A DNA stretch of 64,000 nucleotides from Diaporthe sp. PMI_573 (GCA_021399435.1 JAJTUP010000005.1:1736001-1800000); one strand, 5' to 3'. Shown: positions 47,987 to 62,923, counted from the first letter of the stretch. The notes: generated by a model not told the origin, from the letters alone. Translations and numbers: made by a program.

Positions 47987-49981
47987 AGTACATGCCGGGA
48001 ATCAACCATGGGCGCTGTACTGTGGGACACTTCGGATCTGTGGCTTAAGGCTGAATTATGGAACCACAACGTATACGATCGAGGAGAATCAGGGTCGCAA
48101 CGCGCAGCGGTCGATAGTCTTACTGGCGTCTTTCCAAGGCTGCTGCTGCAACATGGACCTGCGTGTATGCAGGCAGAAATCTAGCGAGGTGGAAATATTG
48201 ATCGATGGAAACCACGCCGGCGGGAGGCCGTGGTTCAAGCAGCGTCGAACATCTACCTGAGCTGCTGTTCCAAGTCGGGAATGAATCCGAAGAATATGGA
48301 CTATTTGTATTCTTTAAGTTCCTCTACTAAGCCGGAACGACAATGGGTGTCCTATAAGGACAAGAGACAATGTATCTTGATGATTATGGTGAGATTCGCT
48401 GTGCAAGGCTTTAGACAGTGACTTTCTAATTTTCTGCAAACTAGTATTTCCTCAAAAGCTACTATTTTACAGAATCATTGCTCATTGTGTGCAAGTCCAC
48501 GCCTGCTTTATGATGACTGTGAAGGGAATTTGTAGCCTAAACGATGCACAAAGTGCAGTAAGTCCACTGGTACAAAGCCCAGCATTACTTGGGTCGGCGT
48601 ACAATAGGGAATTAGCTTTTTGGAAACAAGTTGTATGGGAAAAGCCTTCCTACTGCGAAAAGTAGACATTCTCTCAGGCACAGGTGCTAAGTAGTTAATC
48701 TTTGCCGAGCCCCTCCACTGTGTTAGCAGATCAACGCTGCTCATGTAAACAAATTCAAGTGACATCTGGAATGTATCATTTTTCAGAGGGGGCAAGGATA
48801 CACCATAAATGGAAGAAAACGGAGATTTGTAATCCCAAACTCAGAGGGTATACTCCTTACATACAAAATAGCGCCCGCCACTTAAAGATATACATGCTAG
48901 CATTCTGTGATTGAGGGCATGGTTATCATACCGATGGGGGCTAGCTTCCAGAGACGAGGGGAGATACTGGACTGAGTTACCAATCACTGGCAAAGTCCAT
49001 AGTCGCATCATGTCCCTTAATCTTGTCACAATTGCCAGTGGGGTTCCACTCACCCCTCGCGGTGATTATACCTAGTTAGGCAGAGTAAGCCCACAGCCTA
49101 AGACACTCATTCGAGCCATCGGATTCAGGGCCTCGGAACTTGACATCAAACTAATGATGTGCCCTGCTTCCTTCGTAATCAATACCAAAAGGCAAGTGCT
49201 TTGCATTTCCCCACCCTGCCTTCCACTGCCTTCTCGGGCAAAGCGAGCAGCGAGCTTATTGTTTCACCAACTGAACTCAGCATGGCCAGTATTTGTGTAT
49301 CCATCTAATCGTCCGGTTTGCTACAAGCGGGTCTCGAGGACAATCATGCGAAACCCACACTGCTCGCATGCATTCATTAAACTCATGATGCTGAAATAGC
49401 ACTTCTTTTTTGTCTCTACTCGAAAACGAGGACACAAAGGCAGCCAGACGAGACACAGAGCGTACGTTGGAATCCCAGTGCCTTGGCTGCTCTGTTCGGA
49501 TCTTGGCGGAGATGCATCGTCCTACCGTGATACCCTTGCATGACAGAAAAAGGATTCTCCTCTGATGTGTACCAACGGGCGAGAGGGTGCCCCGCTCCTT
49601 TTTTTCCTTTTGCAATAGTCTACAAGGTCACGCGCAAAGGTCGCCCACCCTCCCTTTCCTTCCCCAATACCGCTCTATGCACGAGTGTGATGAGAAAGCA
49701 TGGTACTTTGCACATCGGCCGCGCCAGGAGCCTCTCCACAATCCCAAATGGTTCCATGCCGCAGCAACTTATATTAATCTGTCGCGTACCTTTGAGTTCG
49801 TGTGGCTCGAAAGTCCTCTAATGCCATTTCCTTTCTGAAGCTCGGCTAGATTTGCGCAATACTGCTACCCATTTAAATCGTTGCAGCTCCTTACTCCCCG
49901 CATTCTTCAAGCCCTGGTCACCACACACACGTACTACATTGAGCAACGTTTCTTGTATAAACTACTTTACATTGCCTCACC
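47987..49981. other. intergenic, no supported gene; contains repeat copy C
   Basis: A 2.0-kb spacer with only short frames. Copy C of the dispersed repeat occupies 48296-48470. No RNA gene was seen. Confidence 0.5.
48296..48470 (-). repeat. dispersed repeat, copy C (reverse orientation)
   Basis: The reverse complement of this segment aligns with copies A and B over their whole shared length, from AAAATAGTAG to ACAAATAGTCCATAT. It keeps C and G at many places where A and B have T and A (for example GCACAGCGAATCTCACC against ACATAGCAAATCTTACT), so it is the least mutated copy. Confidence 0.8.
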
Positions 49982-51926
<1,945 letters not shown>

Positions 51927-52951
51927 ACCGCGGGATAGGACGTAGATATGAGAGCGCGCGACGTGATGAACCAACAGTGGGTAATAAGCTATGTTTCTTA
52001 TGCGACTTTCTCAATAGTTCATCATATTTACTACGCATTCTGATAACTTCTTCAAGATTTCACGACTACTCTCTGGCTTGTTGTGACTCGTTTCGTGCAA
52101 ACATGACTTTGATGACTTGAGTAGCTACGCCACCCAATGAATAGTTATGTGAGCATCCTCCGTGTCGAAAATTAGCAAGTCCTGCGCGAAGAGACTCACT
52201 GTATAATTCCATCAGCCGCAATCACCAGACCATAGATTTGAAACCTGTCAAGTATCTAAAAGGCTTACATTGACCACACCCTGACAATGGGGCAAATAGA
52301 CGGGATTCAACAAATCTAGGCGCATCCTCAGGCTACATCCGAGAATAAATGAACAAGATGAGGATCTCCCTTTTTGTTTTGAGCAACGACGGTCGGAATC
52401 TGCCGGGAGGTTCGCAGGAAGGATTGAGACCCTTGCAGTATGAATAGCTAGGCGAAGTGTAGTAGTGTTCCGACTTCAAGCTGAATGCTCATTCTCCCAG
52501 GGCCAGTGCCCAACTTCCTTCTTCCCACAGCTCCATGTTGATTTCAGCGCATTCCGGGTCCAAAAGTAGCCCAAAAGCTGTACTATTCATGCGTCGCTGC
52601 CTAGGTGCTAGGATTTGGCGGTGGTAATATTCATGTATCAAGTTCCTCACACCTGGGGCTAAGTGAGCAAAGATCTACTGCGCACGAAATTTGCCTCACA
52701 AGGCATGTCATTACCAGCATCTAAGATATATTTAAGTCTAGGGCACGCTATTTATATGACTTATCGTCAGATCCGCAGCATGAAAAGTTATAACCACACC
52801 GAAGTATTATACCACTGAGCCCAAGGTTGTTGGCAATTAGTCCTTAGAAATGAATTTGCTTTATTGTATTCAGTGCGAAGATTATTACATGAGACGATAG
52901 AGATCTCACTTGCCGCGTGCAGACGCCATATTAGAACGTTAAATAGAGCCT
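51927..52951. other. intergenic, tail-to-tail spacer, nothing recognised
   Basis: About 1 kb between the convergent monooxygenase and PTH11-like genes. Short frames only. Confidence 0.5.
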
Positions 52952-54550
52952 CTAGACCCCAGAACGTTCGACTTCAACTTGCCGACTCACGAAAATGCTC
53001 TTGCTTCCCATGCCGTGCTTCTTCGCCTCGTGCAAAATCTGGTCCTCGCTCGACACGCTGCTAGTTCGTAGGTTCTCAGAATCCGCAGCGGTGCCTCTGT
53101 AGGCATCGCAGACAGTGCCCATGTTCCCCATCTCGACATCCCGCCCGTTTGAGAATTGCTCATAGGTCTTCCTTAAACTCTGGGGAAAGGGTAGGTTCGA
53201 CGCTCCTGCGCTCGGCTTCTGTCCGGACGTGCCGAGAGAGCCAAGACGGAAAATCTTTCGGAAAAGCGGTCTTAAGGTGGCAAGGCATCCACAAAACATT
53301 CCCACGGCGATCTCTCCGTAGCCCCATATTACAATGTTAGAAACAGAGTCTTTCATGTGTTAGTCCATGAGGCCCACATTGAGACTTCGGCGCCGGACTT
53401 ACAAAGATAATCCGCAGAGTCGGTTAGGTTGATCGTATAGTTCAGTCTGATGCAAGCTGCCAAGCTTGCACTGAGGGGTTGTAAATATGGAGAAGAACAA
53501 CCTGGAGCAAGAGTTCAGGACAAGATGACTTACAATATGCCCAGCCCGAGAATTGCCGCAACCGAGAGCTTCTCGCTTCGCTCGAGCCGAACGTGCCATA
53601 ACAATGGAATGGGTAGGAGGGCCGTGCTGGACTGATTTAGTAGATGGCCTCCATTGTTGTGAACACAGACTGGGAACAAAAGCGGTTCAAGGAGCTGTCT
53701 TGTCTTCTAGCGTTAGGGGTACTCACACCCAGTCCGTCAGTATGTTCACCGCTGTACAAGCGTAGTACACATCCGCGAGCCATGCCGCCGGGAGGCAGAA
53801 GCCCTGCTGGTCAGTGTTCCAGGCATAAGAGACCGGGGTGCATTGAAAGATAATATAGAACATGGCGCCGGTGTTGGCCAAGAAAAAAAGGGCCATCATA
53901 GCCCATTGTGAATAAATGTACGCCTTTCGGTTTTGCGCGATTCGAATAAGCATTAGCGAGATAGAGAGCTTGATGGGCAGGATGGCTGCGCAGTAGAAGA
54001 CTTCGAAGAGAAAGAAGTACATCAGGCCGAGAGTCTGGTAAGGCTCGTTTCCCGGTGCTTTTAGGTGCTTGGCGTGCACGCCGACGCCATTGACGGAGGC
54101 AAGAATACAACTGATTGTCAGGACGGAAAAGGGAATCTAAATGCCAAGAGCGTCAGTTGCAGACCACAAATAACTAACTTCTTTCACCCGCTGCACATAA
54201 CTCACAGTTGCGAAAGTCATGACCCAGTCCTCGCTTGCCCATGTCTTACCATGGCGAACCCATACTCGGAGACCGAAGGTCACGTAAGCGAGTATCATCA
54301 AGGTGACAATGCCTCCTAATACACCTAAACGACCAAAGTCAGTTAGAAATCTATATTCTTGCCAGCTTCGGAAGGTCCCCGAAGCGATATCTTTGCGGGT
54401 GTCCAAGCAGCCACAGGAAGAACTCTGAACCTAACAGGACATCTACCAACACAGTCTTTCAAGATGTTTCAGGCCGCGGATAACAAAGGGAGTTTACAGT
54501 GTGTTATATGTCTTCTACTCACTAGGGGCATCGTCTTCGTAAATAGTCAT
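52952..54550 (-). CDS. PTH11/rhodopsin-like seven-helix membrane protein
   Basis: Predicted plasma-membrane protein of the fungal rhodopsin-domain (PTH11-like) group, candidates for G-protein-coupled receptors. Exons 54550-54523 (28 nt), 54324-54206, 54136-53727, 53626-53534, 53470-53403 and 53349-52952, 371 residues. The tiny first exon encodes MTIYEDDAP and joins at SVLGG, giving a short outside N-terminus as usual in the group. Helices follow with family marks: SEDWVM after helix 1, KLSISLMLIRIA, QCTPVSYAW, FCLPAAW, TDWVTALLPIPLLWHV and YGEIAVGMFCGCLATLRPLFR. A polar cytosolic tail of about 100 residues ends the protein. There is no CFEM domain, so it is not the classical PTH11 form. Intron 1 (198 bp) and the exon 3/4 junction (acceptor at 53627) are the least certain points. 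Confidence 0.82.
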
Positions 54551-57500
54551 GCTCAACAATGTTTCCGTGGTGTAGTGTCGATTGATGTGCCTATCTACAT
54601 CCGGTGGTTGCCGGACGTGTGTAGGTGCGTTGTGACTGCGAAGCTCGATCGCTCATGGGAGACGAGATTGGAGAGTTCACGATGATACCATGATACTGCA
54701 GAAACAGAAGAAAACTGCCAACCTCGGGCACAGAGGAACTCGAGGAGTTTTCTCCTGATCTAAGATTGCCCGGTGGCAAGGTCTCTCCCTGCATTCAAGC
54801 GGGCTGTCAGCATTATGGTAGTGCGAACCCACCAGCCCACCAAGCCCACCCGGCTGCTCTGCAACACACTTCCGCGGGCCATTAAGATTATGGATGGCCA
54901 TATCCGGAAGCTGATGAGACTGGTGAGCTGGAGCCCGGTACACATGGGTGGGTGTCACGGTAATACGCAGGACAAATTGGGCCGGATCGCCCTGACAACA
55001 CCGGTGGCAGCCGGTGACCTCAAGGACATCATGACGGACGACCCACTGCGATGATGGTTAAGCAAGACGCAGGGGAATGGGGGGGGGCCACACAGAGGCG
55101 CTGCGTCACGAACTGTGTCTGCAATGGTTGCAGAGATTTTGCAACAACAGCTTCTGCTCAAGCTACTCGGTAGAGACCGGCGAAGTGGCAAGAGCCACAG
55201 TCATAGATGCACAACGATTTGCAACACCCAGATCGGTAATATTTCAGGGCCGTGAAGAGCTCGTGACTGTAGACCATTTACAGGGCGAGTGATAACGGGG
55301 GCCAATCACGAAACCTCATGCTCGGTTGTTCCGATTGATGAGCGACAGGGGTACAAGACAAGACCTCGGGAGACTCGGCGGTCCGAAAAGACGGGGGGAA
55401 GATCGGCGGGCGAGGGAGATCTACGCCCGCCTGGCCCTTGGAAAACCCACTTCTGATGGATTCCTGGAAGATGGCAGTGGATGCGGTCCACAGCGAGACA
55501 GCCTCATCGTTGGTGGCTAGCCGCAACCTAGCCACCGTCTTGGTGCCGATCAATGAGCTATTGTCTCGAGACCCCTTGTGAAGCTTGATGAGCGGGCAGT
55601 TCTCTTAATTTTTCCAATGCAACCCAATCCTGAGACTGGTTGGAGCAACTGGCCGCGAGCATCACCGCGGTCGAGCTGCTGGGTCAATCCCCTCCCTACT
55701 CAGGCTGTCCCCTGGGGAACTCACAGTGTCGTGAGGTAAGTATCTTCTGAGCTGCGGAAGGTTCTCTCAAGTCAGGATTGATTCCCGGGGTAATACGTAG
55801 ACCCAGTACAGTGGTCTCCTGTGGTCCCTTGTGCTAGTCTAAGCCAGATATGCCCGGAAATGTTTCCAAGTTATTCCCGCCCGCGGAGTGGGACCCACCA
55901 TGTGTTGTGAGAGATCGTCAGCATTTAGAAAGGGGGAGGGAATGGGCTGCTGGGCTGCCAGGTAACGAGACAGAAACCTGATCCTTATTGAGATTGAGCA
56001 GCTTCAGATGCTACCTTGGCGGATAAAACTTTACGCTGCACTGAAGAATGATCTCGAGGATCATCCTGCTTTCAGCCCCCAAATTTCCGGAGCCGAGGCG
56101 AGTCGATCCAGCGGCGAATCATCCCAACGGCGCACAAACGAGCCCTCGATGTGTTGCAGGATGGAATATATTATCAGCCAGACTGTGTCCCAACGCGGCC
56201 CTTGTACGCCTGAAATATGTATTTGGATTTAGTGCCTAGGTCAACCGTTCCAGGATTGAGGCTTCAAAGTCCGTCTGTCAAGAGTCATGCTAAGCAACGC
56301 TCAACGTCAAGTAGACATGTGGCCATACTCAAGTGCTGGGACACGGGGCTTATGGTCTAAGTCTAAGTTAACAATCCTCTAGGGCTGTCTATATTTATCG
56401 CTTCGAAGTCGGTGCTCCGTTGAGTCTTGGACTTCCCCGGATTTGCAAGGGAGCGGGGCCAACAACAAGCGAGGAAGATGTGCCATGGATGCTGAGTCGC
56501 GCACGACAAAGAGCGCAACTTATGTACAGGAGTCCGAGACCAGCCTCGCTCGTGGCTATATTTCGACCACGAGAGCCCTGAAGAATATGTTTCCCTTCGA
56601 CAGTATTGACGCAACGGCGATAGTGGGCCACACGGGATCATGCCAGAATGCTTCTCTGTCAGGTAGTGCAAATCCGGGGCCCACAGCTTCGTTCCGGCCA
56701 ACCCTTCAGGCGTGATGTTCCGAAGCATTGACGCTAATATTCGCCCTTCTCGATCATTTCCAGCCATTCTCTGCACATCTTGCCAGATGATCATACCGAA
56801 TTCTGTAAACCGCAGATAATTATGGATCTTGATGGTCACTAAAACAGAGGCATTGAATTGTCGCAAGACCAGAATTCAATAACATGGACCTTGCGCAAAT
56901 TATACAGTGGATCGAAGAGAGCAGGCTCGAGAAACGCGAAAGACCCTGAATGCAATTTGATGTCGCGTGTTGAGCTTGACTCACGTCCATGCCTGCTCTA
57001 TAGCAGGGCGACCATTGAAAATTGTTGCATCTGGGTACCATAGCGCCCCCTATAGGGTTTGTGAAGACTATTTCTTAACCATTCCCCATCGGGCAATGCC
57101 TATAAACGGATGGCAATAATACCTCCCGTTCAGTTGGTCTTCAAGGAGCAAGAGGATCTTCAGAGGAGTCGGTCTTCAAATTTCTAATTTCAAGCTTACG
57201 CTTCGGCGTCAAGACTAACCGATACAGATTTCCTCTCCCATTTCTCTAGTGATGTTTCTCTTAAAAGATAAGCTCCTAGTTGTTCTTCTGTTTGACTTTT
57301 GATTGTCTTGTTGGGACAACTTGGTGACCTCTTTAACTTGTCCCTCAGAAGAAGGAGTACTCTAGGTAGACAGAAGGAGGTCTTTCTTGTAGAGAGGGTC
57401 TTGGAAAACTAGATGGTTTTGAGGGAAATGACTATGAAAAAATATTTGTGTTACCTGACGGGGTATATAATTGGGACCGTTTTGCTGCTGAAGAGACCGT

Positions 57501-59769
57501 TTTGCTACCCGAGGGATGGTCTATTGACCGTCTCCAGAAACCCCATGGAGGCGCTGTGGTAGCTTCTCAACTCCAATCTAAAGAAGGCACAATGGGCACT
57601 AGTAATTACCACAAAAGTATTTGCACAGTACACATGTACTCTAATGTTCGAGATGATCAGGCGTCTATCTCAAACTTGCTTAGGCGGATGCCAATGTCAT
57701 TTTGATGGTCGGCCGTCTGTATTCTTGACCAACTTCAGAGTATATATGCCATTTACGGGTAGGTTGCCACGATTTGAGTTGATCCGAGGCTGTCCCGCAA
57801 AAGCGGCCTCAAGCAGTTTCCAAGTGCTTAAAAAGACATTTCATTGTCAAAATTGTCCATTCGTTTGCAGTACATTCCCAGCAGCTAGCAGTCCCACCGC
57901 TTATCCGACGAGGGCGTGAGGCTGAAGCCTAAAACGGCTGATGCATACCCAGGTATATATGCTAGTTTATATTTGCCATGATCTTGGTGCAGATGAACCC
58001 AATGCATCAGTGTGCGCAAAGCCAAAGCATTCCCGAGTCGGACGATAGGACGCAGATGGACTGTTTCGGGACGATGATGCAGCTACCTAGGTACCCAGGA
58101 TTACGCGTATCATAGTCATCTCATTCATCGCATATAGCGATACTGCATTGCTGCACATTTTCCCTAGATATTTCCCCGTCGCTGAAGCCATACCAATATT
58201 GCATCAATCCATTTGCGTGCGGGGCAGTCAGACAGGCGGAACTTGAACTGACTCAAAGCGGAACCGCTTCCTTGGTGACAACCAGACCTGAACTCCACAA
58301 GGTGGGACTATGACGTTAGTGAAAGCTCTTCATATGGACCCAAAGATTATCCACAGATAGGTATAAAGGCTCAACTCTCGCTTGGCTTTCAAAGCTCTCA
58401 CCTAAATCCTTTGTCTTCGCAACAATGCTCAGCGTGGAGAAATCTTCGCCCGACGTGATACAGTGCCAGGAAATGATTATGTTCTCGAGCACCTTTGTCA
58501 GTTTCCTTTAATCAAGTGCTGCAATATTGTAGTCAACGAGGCCGCGAATACAGTCACGGGGCTTGACTGATCGTCTTCGTAAAGGTACGCTTGAATATTT
58601 CTTTTCCCGCTGTCTGAAAATGATGACAAGATTTATTACCACGGTTTCTGCATCAACAAACAATGATGATTTGCATAAATCGCGATTGGAATCTCGTCCT
58701 GATTACAACATGTTCTTGGTCTTGGTTGATAATATATGCCTGTGAAAAAACACTTGTTGACCTGTCTTACAGTTTGAAGCCACAGTCGTGCCAGTTAACA
58801 CAACCAGGAAGCGCTGTGCCTGCCCCAGCTCAACACGTGCCTAGACTTTTCGAGCAATGCTCCTCGAGTTTTAAACGCGCATACAGGGCTCAGTCGTCGT
58901 GGCCGTTGCAAGATTGCGGATGCAAAGTGACATCATAGAAGTCAACTGGTACCAGGTAGGATTATAAAATACAAAGCAACGGACGCTGCTGCTCTATGGT
59001 AAGAGGGAGGCTTCTGACAGTGAGGCACATTAGCCGTACTGGAAATTATCAACAGTAACTTCTCATGGAATAAAAGAGCACTGTAATTACTACTTATAGT
59101 TTTACTATCATATTTTTCTTGTATCTGTTTCAGACGCCGCTTTGGATCCTTGGTTAAGTATCAGTGATCAAGCTGCGAGCTGACTACACATGTTCATGTT
59201 TGTAATTTCATAACCAGTCGTGAATCGCCGCGCTTCGTCCCCGTCAGCCTGTGATCCTCAGTTGACTTTTATAACTTCAAACCAGCGGAGGGACTCAACA
59301 CGATGATAGTAACACTTACTCCTTTGCAGCACGTTCAAGTGGTCAGGTCAGCCTGGAGTAGTTGGAATTTGCTCAGTGTTGGCTCGGTGCTTTCTGCTCC
59401 TTCGTATGGCCGCCATGGTCATCTCTCGGGACCGCTGAAGCAACTTGGTCAACGGGGCTTAGAATTAGTGAGACGACAGGTGAATCATACGGAACGAAGA
59501 GAGACAATTTGGGAAGAACCTTTTTTTTTGGGGGGGGGGGGAGAGTGTATGTTTCTCAGGTTTCCCTCATGTGGTTTCGTAGCCACAAGTAAGATGGGTA
59601 TAATATACTTGCGCGCCAAATGAGCAAGTGCTGTATCCTATATCTACCTGGTAACTACATGAGGGACCCTGTGGCGATGACACCAGTCTACTACATAGCT
59701 ACACACACAGACCCTAGCCTGTCTATCCCTGCACGAAGACTGCCGATCTCCCTGGATCATCTGCCGAAC
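54551..59769. other. gene-poor region, no supported gene
   Basis: A 5.2-kb stretch with only short, overlapping frames. The longest on the minus strand (56363-56866, 167 codons) contains a weak cytochrome P450-like stretch, described in the findings. There is one ACCTAGGT copy at 58085-58092 and a poly-T/poly-G run near 59521-59540. The density of stops in all frames suggests non-coding or decayed sequence. Confidence 0.5.
56363..56866 (-). pseudogene. possible cytochrome P450 relic
   Basis: Within this minus-strand frame the segment around ILASMLRNITPEGLAG, then TKLWAPDLHYLTEKHSG and CGPLSPLRQY, loosely follows the P450 region before and within helix I (E/K-LW, hydrophobic residues, AGSDT, then LS-LF-YL). 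The AGSDT core itself is not preserved and neither the heme-binding cysteine loop nor flanking P450 sequence was found nearby. It could be a heavily mutated remnant or a chance likeness. Confidence 0.2.
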
Positions 59770-61909
59770 TTACTCTCCGACCATGGATATTCTTCCCTCG
59801 ACCTGCGGCGCGATGGCCTTGGTCCAGTCACAGTCAACCTCGTTCTCCTGAAGACCTTCCCCAGCCCTTGCGTTGACGCCAGCCTTTTTACACCATTTCC
59901 GAAAGGTCTTCCTCATGATTCTAAGCTCTGCTTCTTCATCGTCATCTTGCTCCGCAATGCCCTCTAATGGCCTAGGTTCCGGGAGAGGGCTGGAGCCATC
60001 ACGCTCAACATCAGTCTCCCTCTCTGTCAGCGGCCCCCACACTGCTCCTCCTTTGGCGCATCTTTTCTGGGGAGTAGTGTTCCCAACCTCGCTTAGATCC
60101 CTTGCTTGAGATTGGAGTCACTGGGGTCTGGGCGATGGGAGAGCTGACAGGTGCATGTTTCGGCTCCATACACGGATGGGACTTGGTGACGTTGGAAACG
60201 ACCTTGCCCCAGTGGCGTTTCATGGAGGGCCCGAAATCAGCCCATTGGTCAAGGACTTTGAGGGACATGAAATACTGTCTGAGCATCATGGAGATCAGGA
60301 TGCCGTTCTCCTCCGAGACAAGCTCAACAGCCTGACCCCCTTCCTCCTCAATTAGGAGGGATTTGTAGCCGTCTGCCGATATTGTCAATACCCTCAAGTC
60401 ACCATGGGTCGGTCAGGCTTGAGGTATGACTCACCTTTGCCACGGCCCATGTAGCCCCTGGTTGCAAGCACGTAAGTCTTGTCGGCGAGATATCCGTCGC
60501 CCGCAATATCCACGGCGGTAACTCTCTCGCCCACTTCTCTCCTCGGATCGAACGTGAAGCGGATGTTGGAGACCTGCGGGAAGCGCCCTTCCAGCGCCGG
60601 GTACAAACTTACAGAATTCTCGAGCGCCTCTCGTATAGCCTGCCCGGTGACCTTCAGAACGACCACGGGGTCCTCGAACGGGAAGCAGTCCGTGATGTCC
60701 CTGACGCGGATCGGACCTGGAGGGTAGACCTGGTCACCGCGGATCGTGCCAGCGGCCATCAGCGCACAGTCGGCAGAGTCTGTTCGGGGCGTGTAGGAGT
60801 CAGCCACGTTCCACGGAGCCCAGAACCGTCTGTGGGTGGGGGTTTCGTGAGCTTTGGTGGGGGCTTACAGTGATGGCGCATGATATCACAAACAAAGTTA
60901 CCTATGTTTGATTCCCGCAACCGAACCGTGGTGAAACGGGCATCCAGTGGCGCAGCGGTCCAGCCGACGGGCTTCTCGAGGGACTGCTTCAGCTTGGCCG
61001 TGAGCTTATTTGCCAGCTCGAGCGTGGGCCTGTGCTCAGCGACGGACGAGACGATGTCGCGGCGGTAGATGACAAACTGCCACGGCCTGGGAGAGCCCGG
61101 CGGGGCCCTGCGGGCCTCGATGTAGCTGAGCTGTTTGAAATCGGTGCCGGACCTCAGGACGTGGCAGCCGTTTATGAAGCTGTGGGAGTAGTAGTGGTCG
61201 TGGCCGCCCAGGATGATGTCGATCTGGTCGCCGACGTTCTCGGCCAGCTTGATGTCATTTGGCTCACGCATGTGAGTGAGGGCAACGACCAGGTCGGCAC
61301 CGTCGGCGCGCAGCTGTGGGATGAGTTCCCTGGCAGTCTCGGAGGCGGACCTGTAGATGAGGTCCGGGGGCAGGGAGTTGATGGTCTCGAGCCACTCGCG
61401 CTCGCCGAGGCCGATGATGCCGATCTTCAAGCCGTTGGTAGCGGTGATGATGTGTGTGCGGCTGGCGTTGCCGATGGGGACGTTGGGGCCGAGGGCCGGG
61501 TCAAGCACATTTGCAATCAACCAGGGGAAGCTGCACCTGGCGGCCAGGGTGCGGAACTGGCCGACGCCGAAGTCAAGGTCATGATTGCCGAGGCTTGCGC
61601 AGTCGGTGCCGAGGGCGTTCAGGATGGGGACCATGTGGCTGCCCTTGGTGATGGAGCTCTCCAGGCTGGGGTTGAAGGCGTCGCCCGAGAAGAGGGTGAC
61701 GCAGGCGGCCTGGTCCTTGAAGCGGTCGCCGTGCTGGTATTCGCTGCAGACGGTCATGAACCTGGCAATGCCGCCCACAGGCTCGGCCGAAGAGGCGTCC
61801 AGGTGGTAGACATCATTGTAGTGGAGCAGCCTCAGGTCTGGCGGGCTAGTTGCCGGGCTGCCGTACGTGACAACCTCGTCGGCCGTGGGCTCCGTCTCGA
61901 GGGGGGGCA

Positions 61910-61910
<1 letters not shown>
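59770..61910 (-). CDS. 5'-nucleotidase / UshA-like metallophosphoesterase, cytosolic fungal type
   Basis: Predicted dimetal phosphoesterase acting on nucleotides or related phosphate esters. Exons 61910-60869, 60779-60435, 60372-60122 and 60066-59770, 644 residues. Metal-site motifs in order: [36 protein letters not shown] and GGHDHYY. The 5_nucleotid_C domain follows, with [27 protein letters not shown] and [13 protein letters not shown]. No signal peptide is present, unlike secreted 5'-nucleotidases. The C-terminal exon ([12 protein letters not shown], then VDWTK-like [15 protein letters not shown]) is in another frame than the preceding exon. I joined them with a 55-bp intron at 60121-60067, but a 64-bp intron ending nearer 60030 also works. 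The ATG stands four bases after a long CA-type microsatellite on the sense strand. Confidence 0.83.
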
Positions 61911-61911
<1 letters not shown>

Positions 61912-62000
<89 letters not shown>

Positions 62001-62069
62001 TGTGTTTGTGTGTTTGTGTGTTTGTGTGTTTGTGTGTTTGTGTGTTTGTGTGTTTGTGTGTTTGTGTGT
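61912..62069. repeat. (TG)n / (TGTTTG)n microsatellite in the 5' leader of the nucleotidase gene
   Basis: About 158 bases of TG dinucleotides (with one TATG break) passing into TGTGTTTG-type units. On the minus strand this is CA/ACAAAC sequence ending CACACACG immediately before the nucleotidase ATG. Some plus-strand frames translate it as long Cys-Val runs, which are artefacts. Confidence 0.9.
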
Positions 62070-62916
62070 CAGAGACCCAGGGTGAGCGGTTCAGGTGAGA
62101 CGGGGAGCCGAGAAGGAGGAGGATTGTGGTGTGGTGGTGGTCAAGTGCCAGTGGCAGGGAAGCACCAGACCTGCCAACGCAGCAACCACGGAAATGGGGG
62201 CTTTGGCGTGGATAGGGAAACGGAGTCAGGGATGGAGACAAGAGGTGCACGGCGGTGAGGCGGACTCGAGGTGGACGTGAGGTAGGCGTGAGCTGGACTT
62301 GACCGTGGCTGCTGTGTGCCATGGCCGTGGCCGTGGGCCCCTGAGAATCTGCAGCCAACCCCCCTCCCCTCGTTCCCTGCCGCCGCCAAGGCGCGACGAG
62401 CCGCCGCCAGAGAGGACAAAGGGGAAAGAGGCTCTGCTGCAGTCCGTCCCGCGTCCCGGAGCGGCGCCGTCCGGGACTGAAGCACGGCGCGGTAGGCCCT
62501 GTACGGTAGGGCTTTACGGTGCGTGTGTTGGGTCAGTACACAGTAATAAGTATCTGTCCGCGGTGCTCACTGCTACTACACCTGTTTGTTCCATGCCACA
62601 CTACCTAGGTACCTACGGACTAGCCCTGCCAATGCCGACCACCTCTCCCGCCAATCGGCACCGGCCCGTTTGTAAAAAAGAACCCACCTGCTTGGCCCCA
62701 CCTGCTTGGCCCCACCAACAACCCCTCACAAGCTTACAAGAGCCCTCAGGAACGTGGTACGTGAGTCTGCTGAGCTGCGCCAATGCGCGTCACTACGCTC
62801 CCAAATAAATACCGTGTAGCCAGTGCCTCAGACTGCCTACCTACCCAGGTGCCAGGTCAAGACTTCACCTTGGCCAACGTCCCGGCAGTAAAACCCACTC
62901 TCTTATCCTCGCCCGG

Positions 62917-62923
62917 TATATAG
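62917..62923 (+). promoter_or_regulatory. TATA-like box of the GNAT gene
   Basis: TATATAG 92 bp before the ATG at 63015, followed by pyrimidine- and CA-rich leader sequence of the kind common in fungal 5' ends. Confidence 0.45.

Noticed and set aside
61867..62258. Plus-strand frames encoding long Cys-Val and Cys-Leu runs
   Set aside because: They are translations of the TG microsatellite and of the antisense strand of the nucleotidase gene.
61032..62258. 408-codon plus-strand frame
   Set aside because: Antisense shadow of the nucleotidase gene, whose metal-binding motifs are unmistakable on the minus strand.
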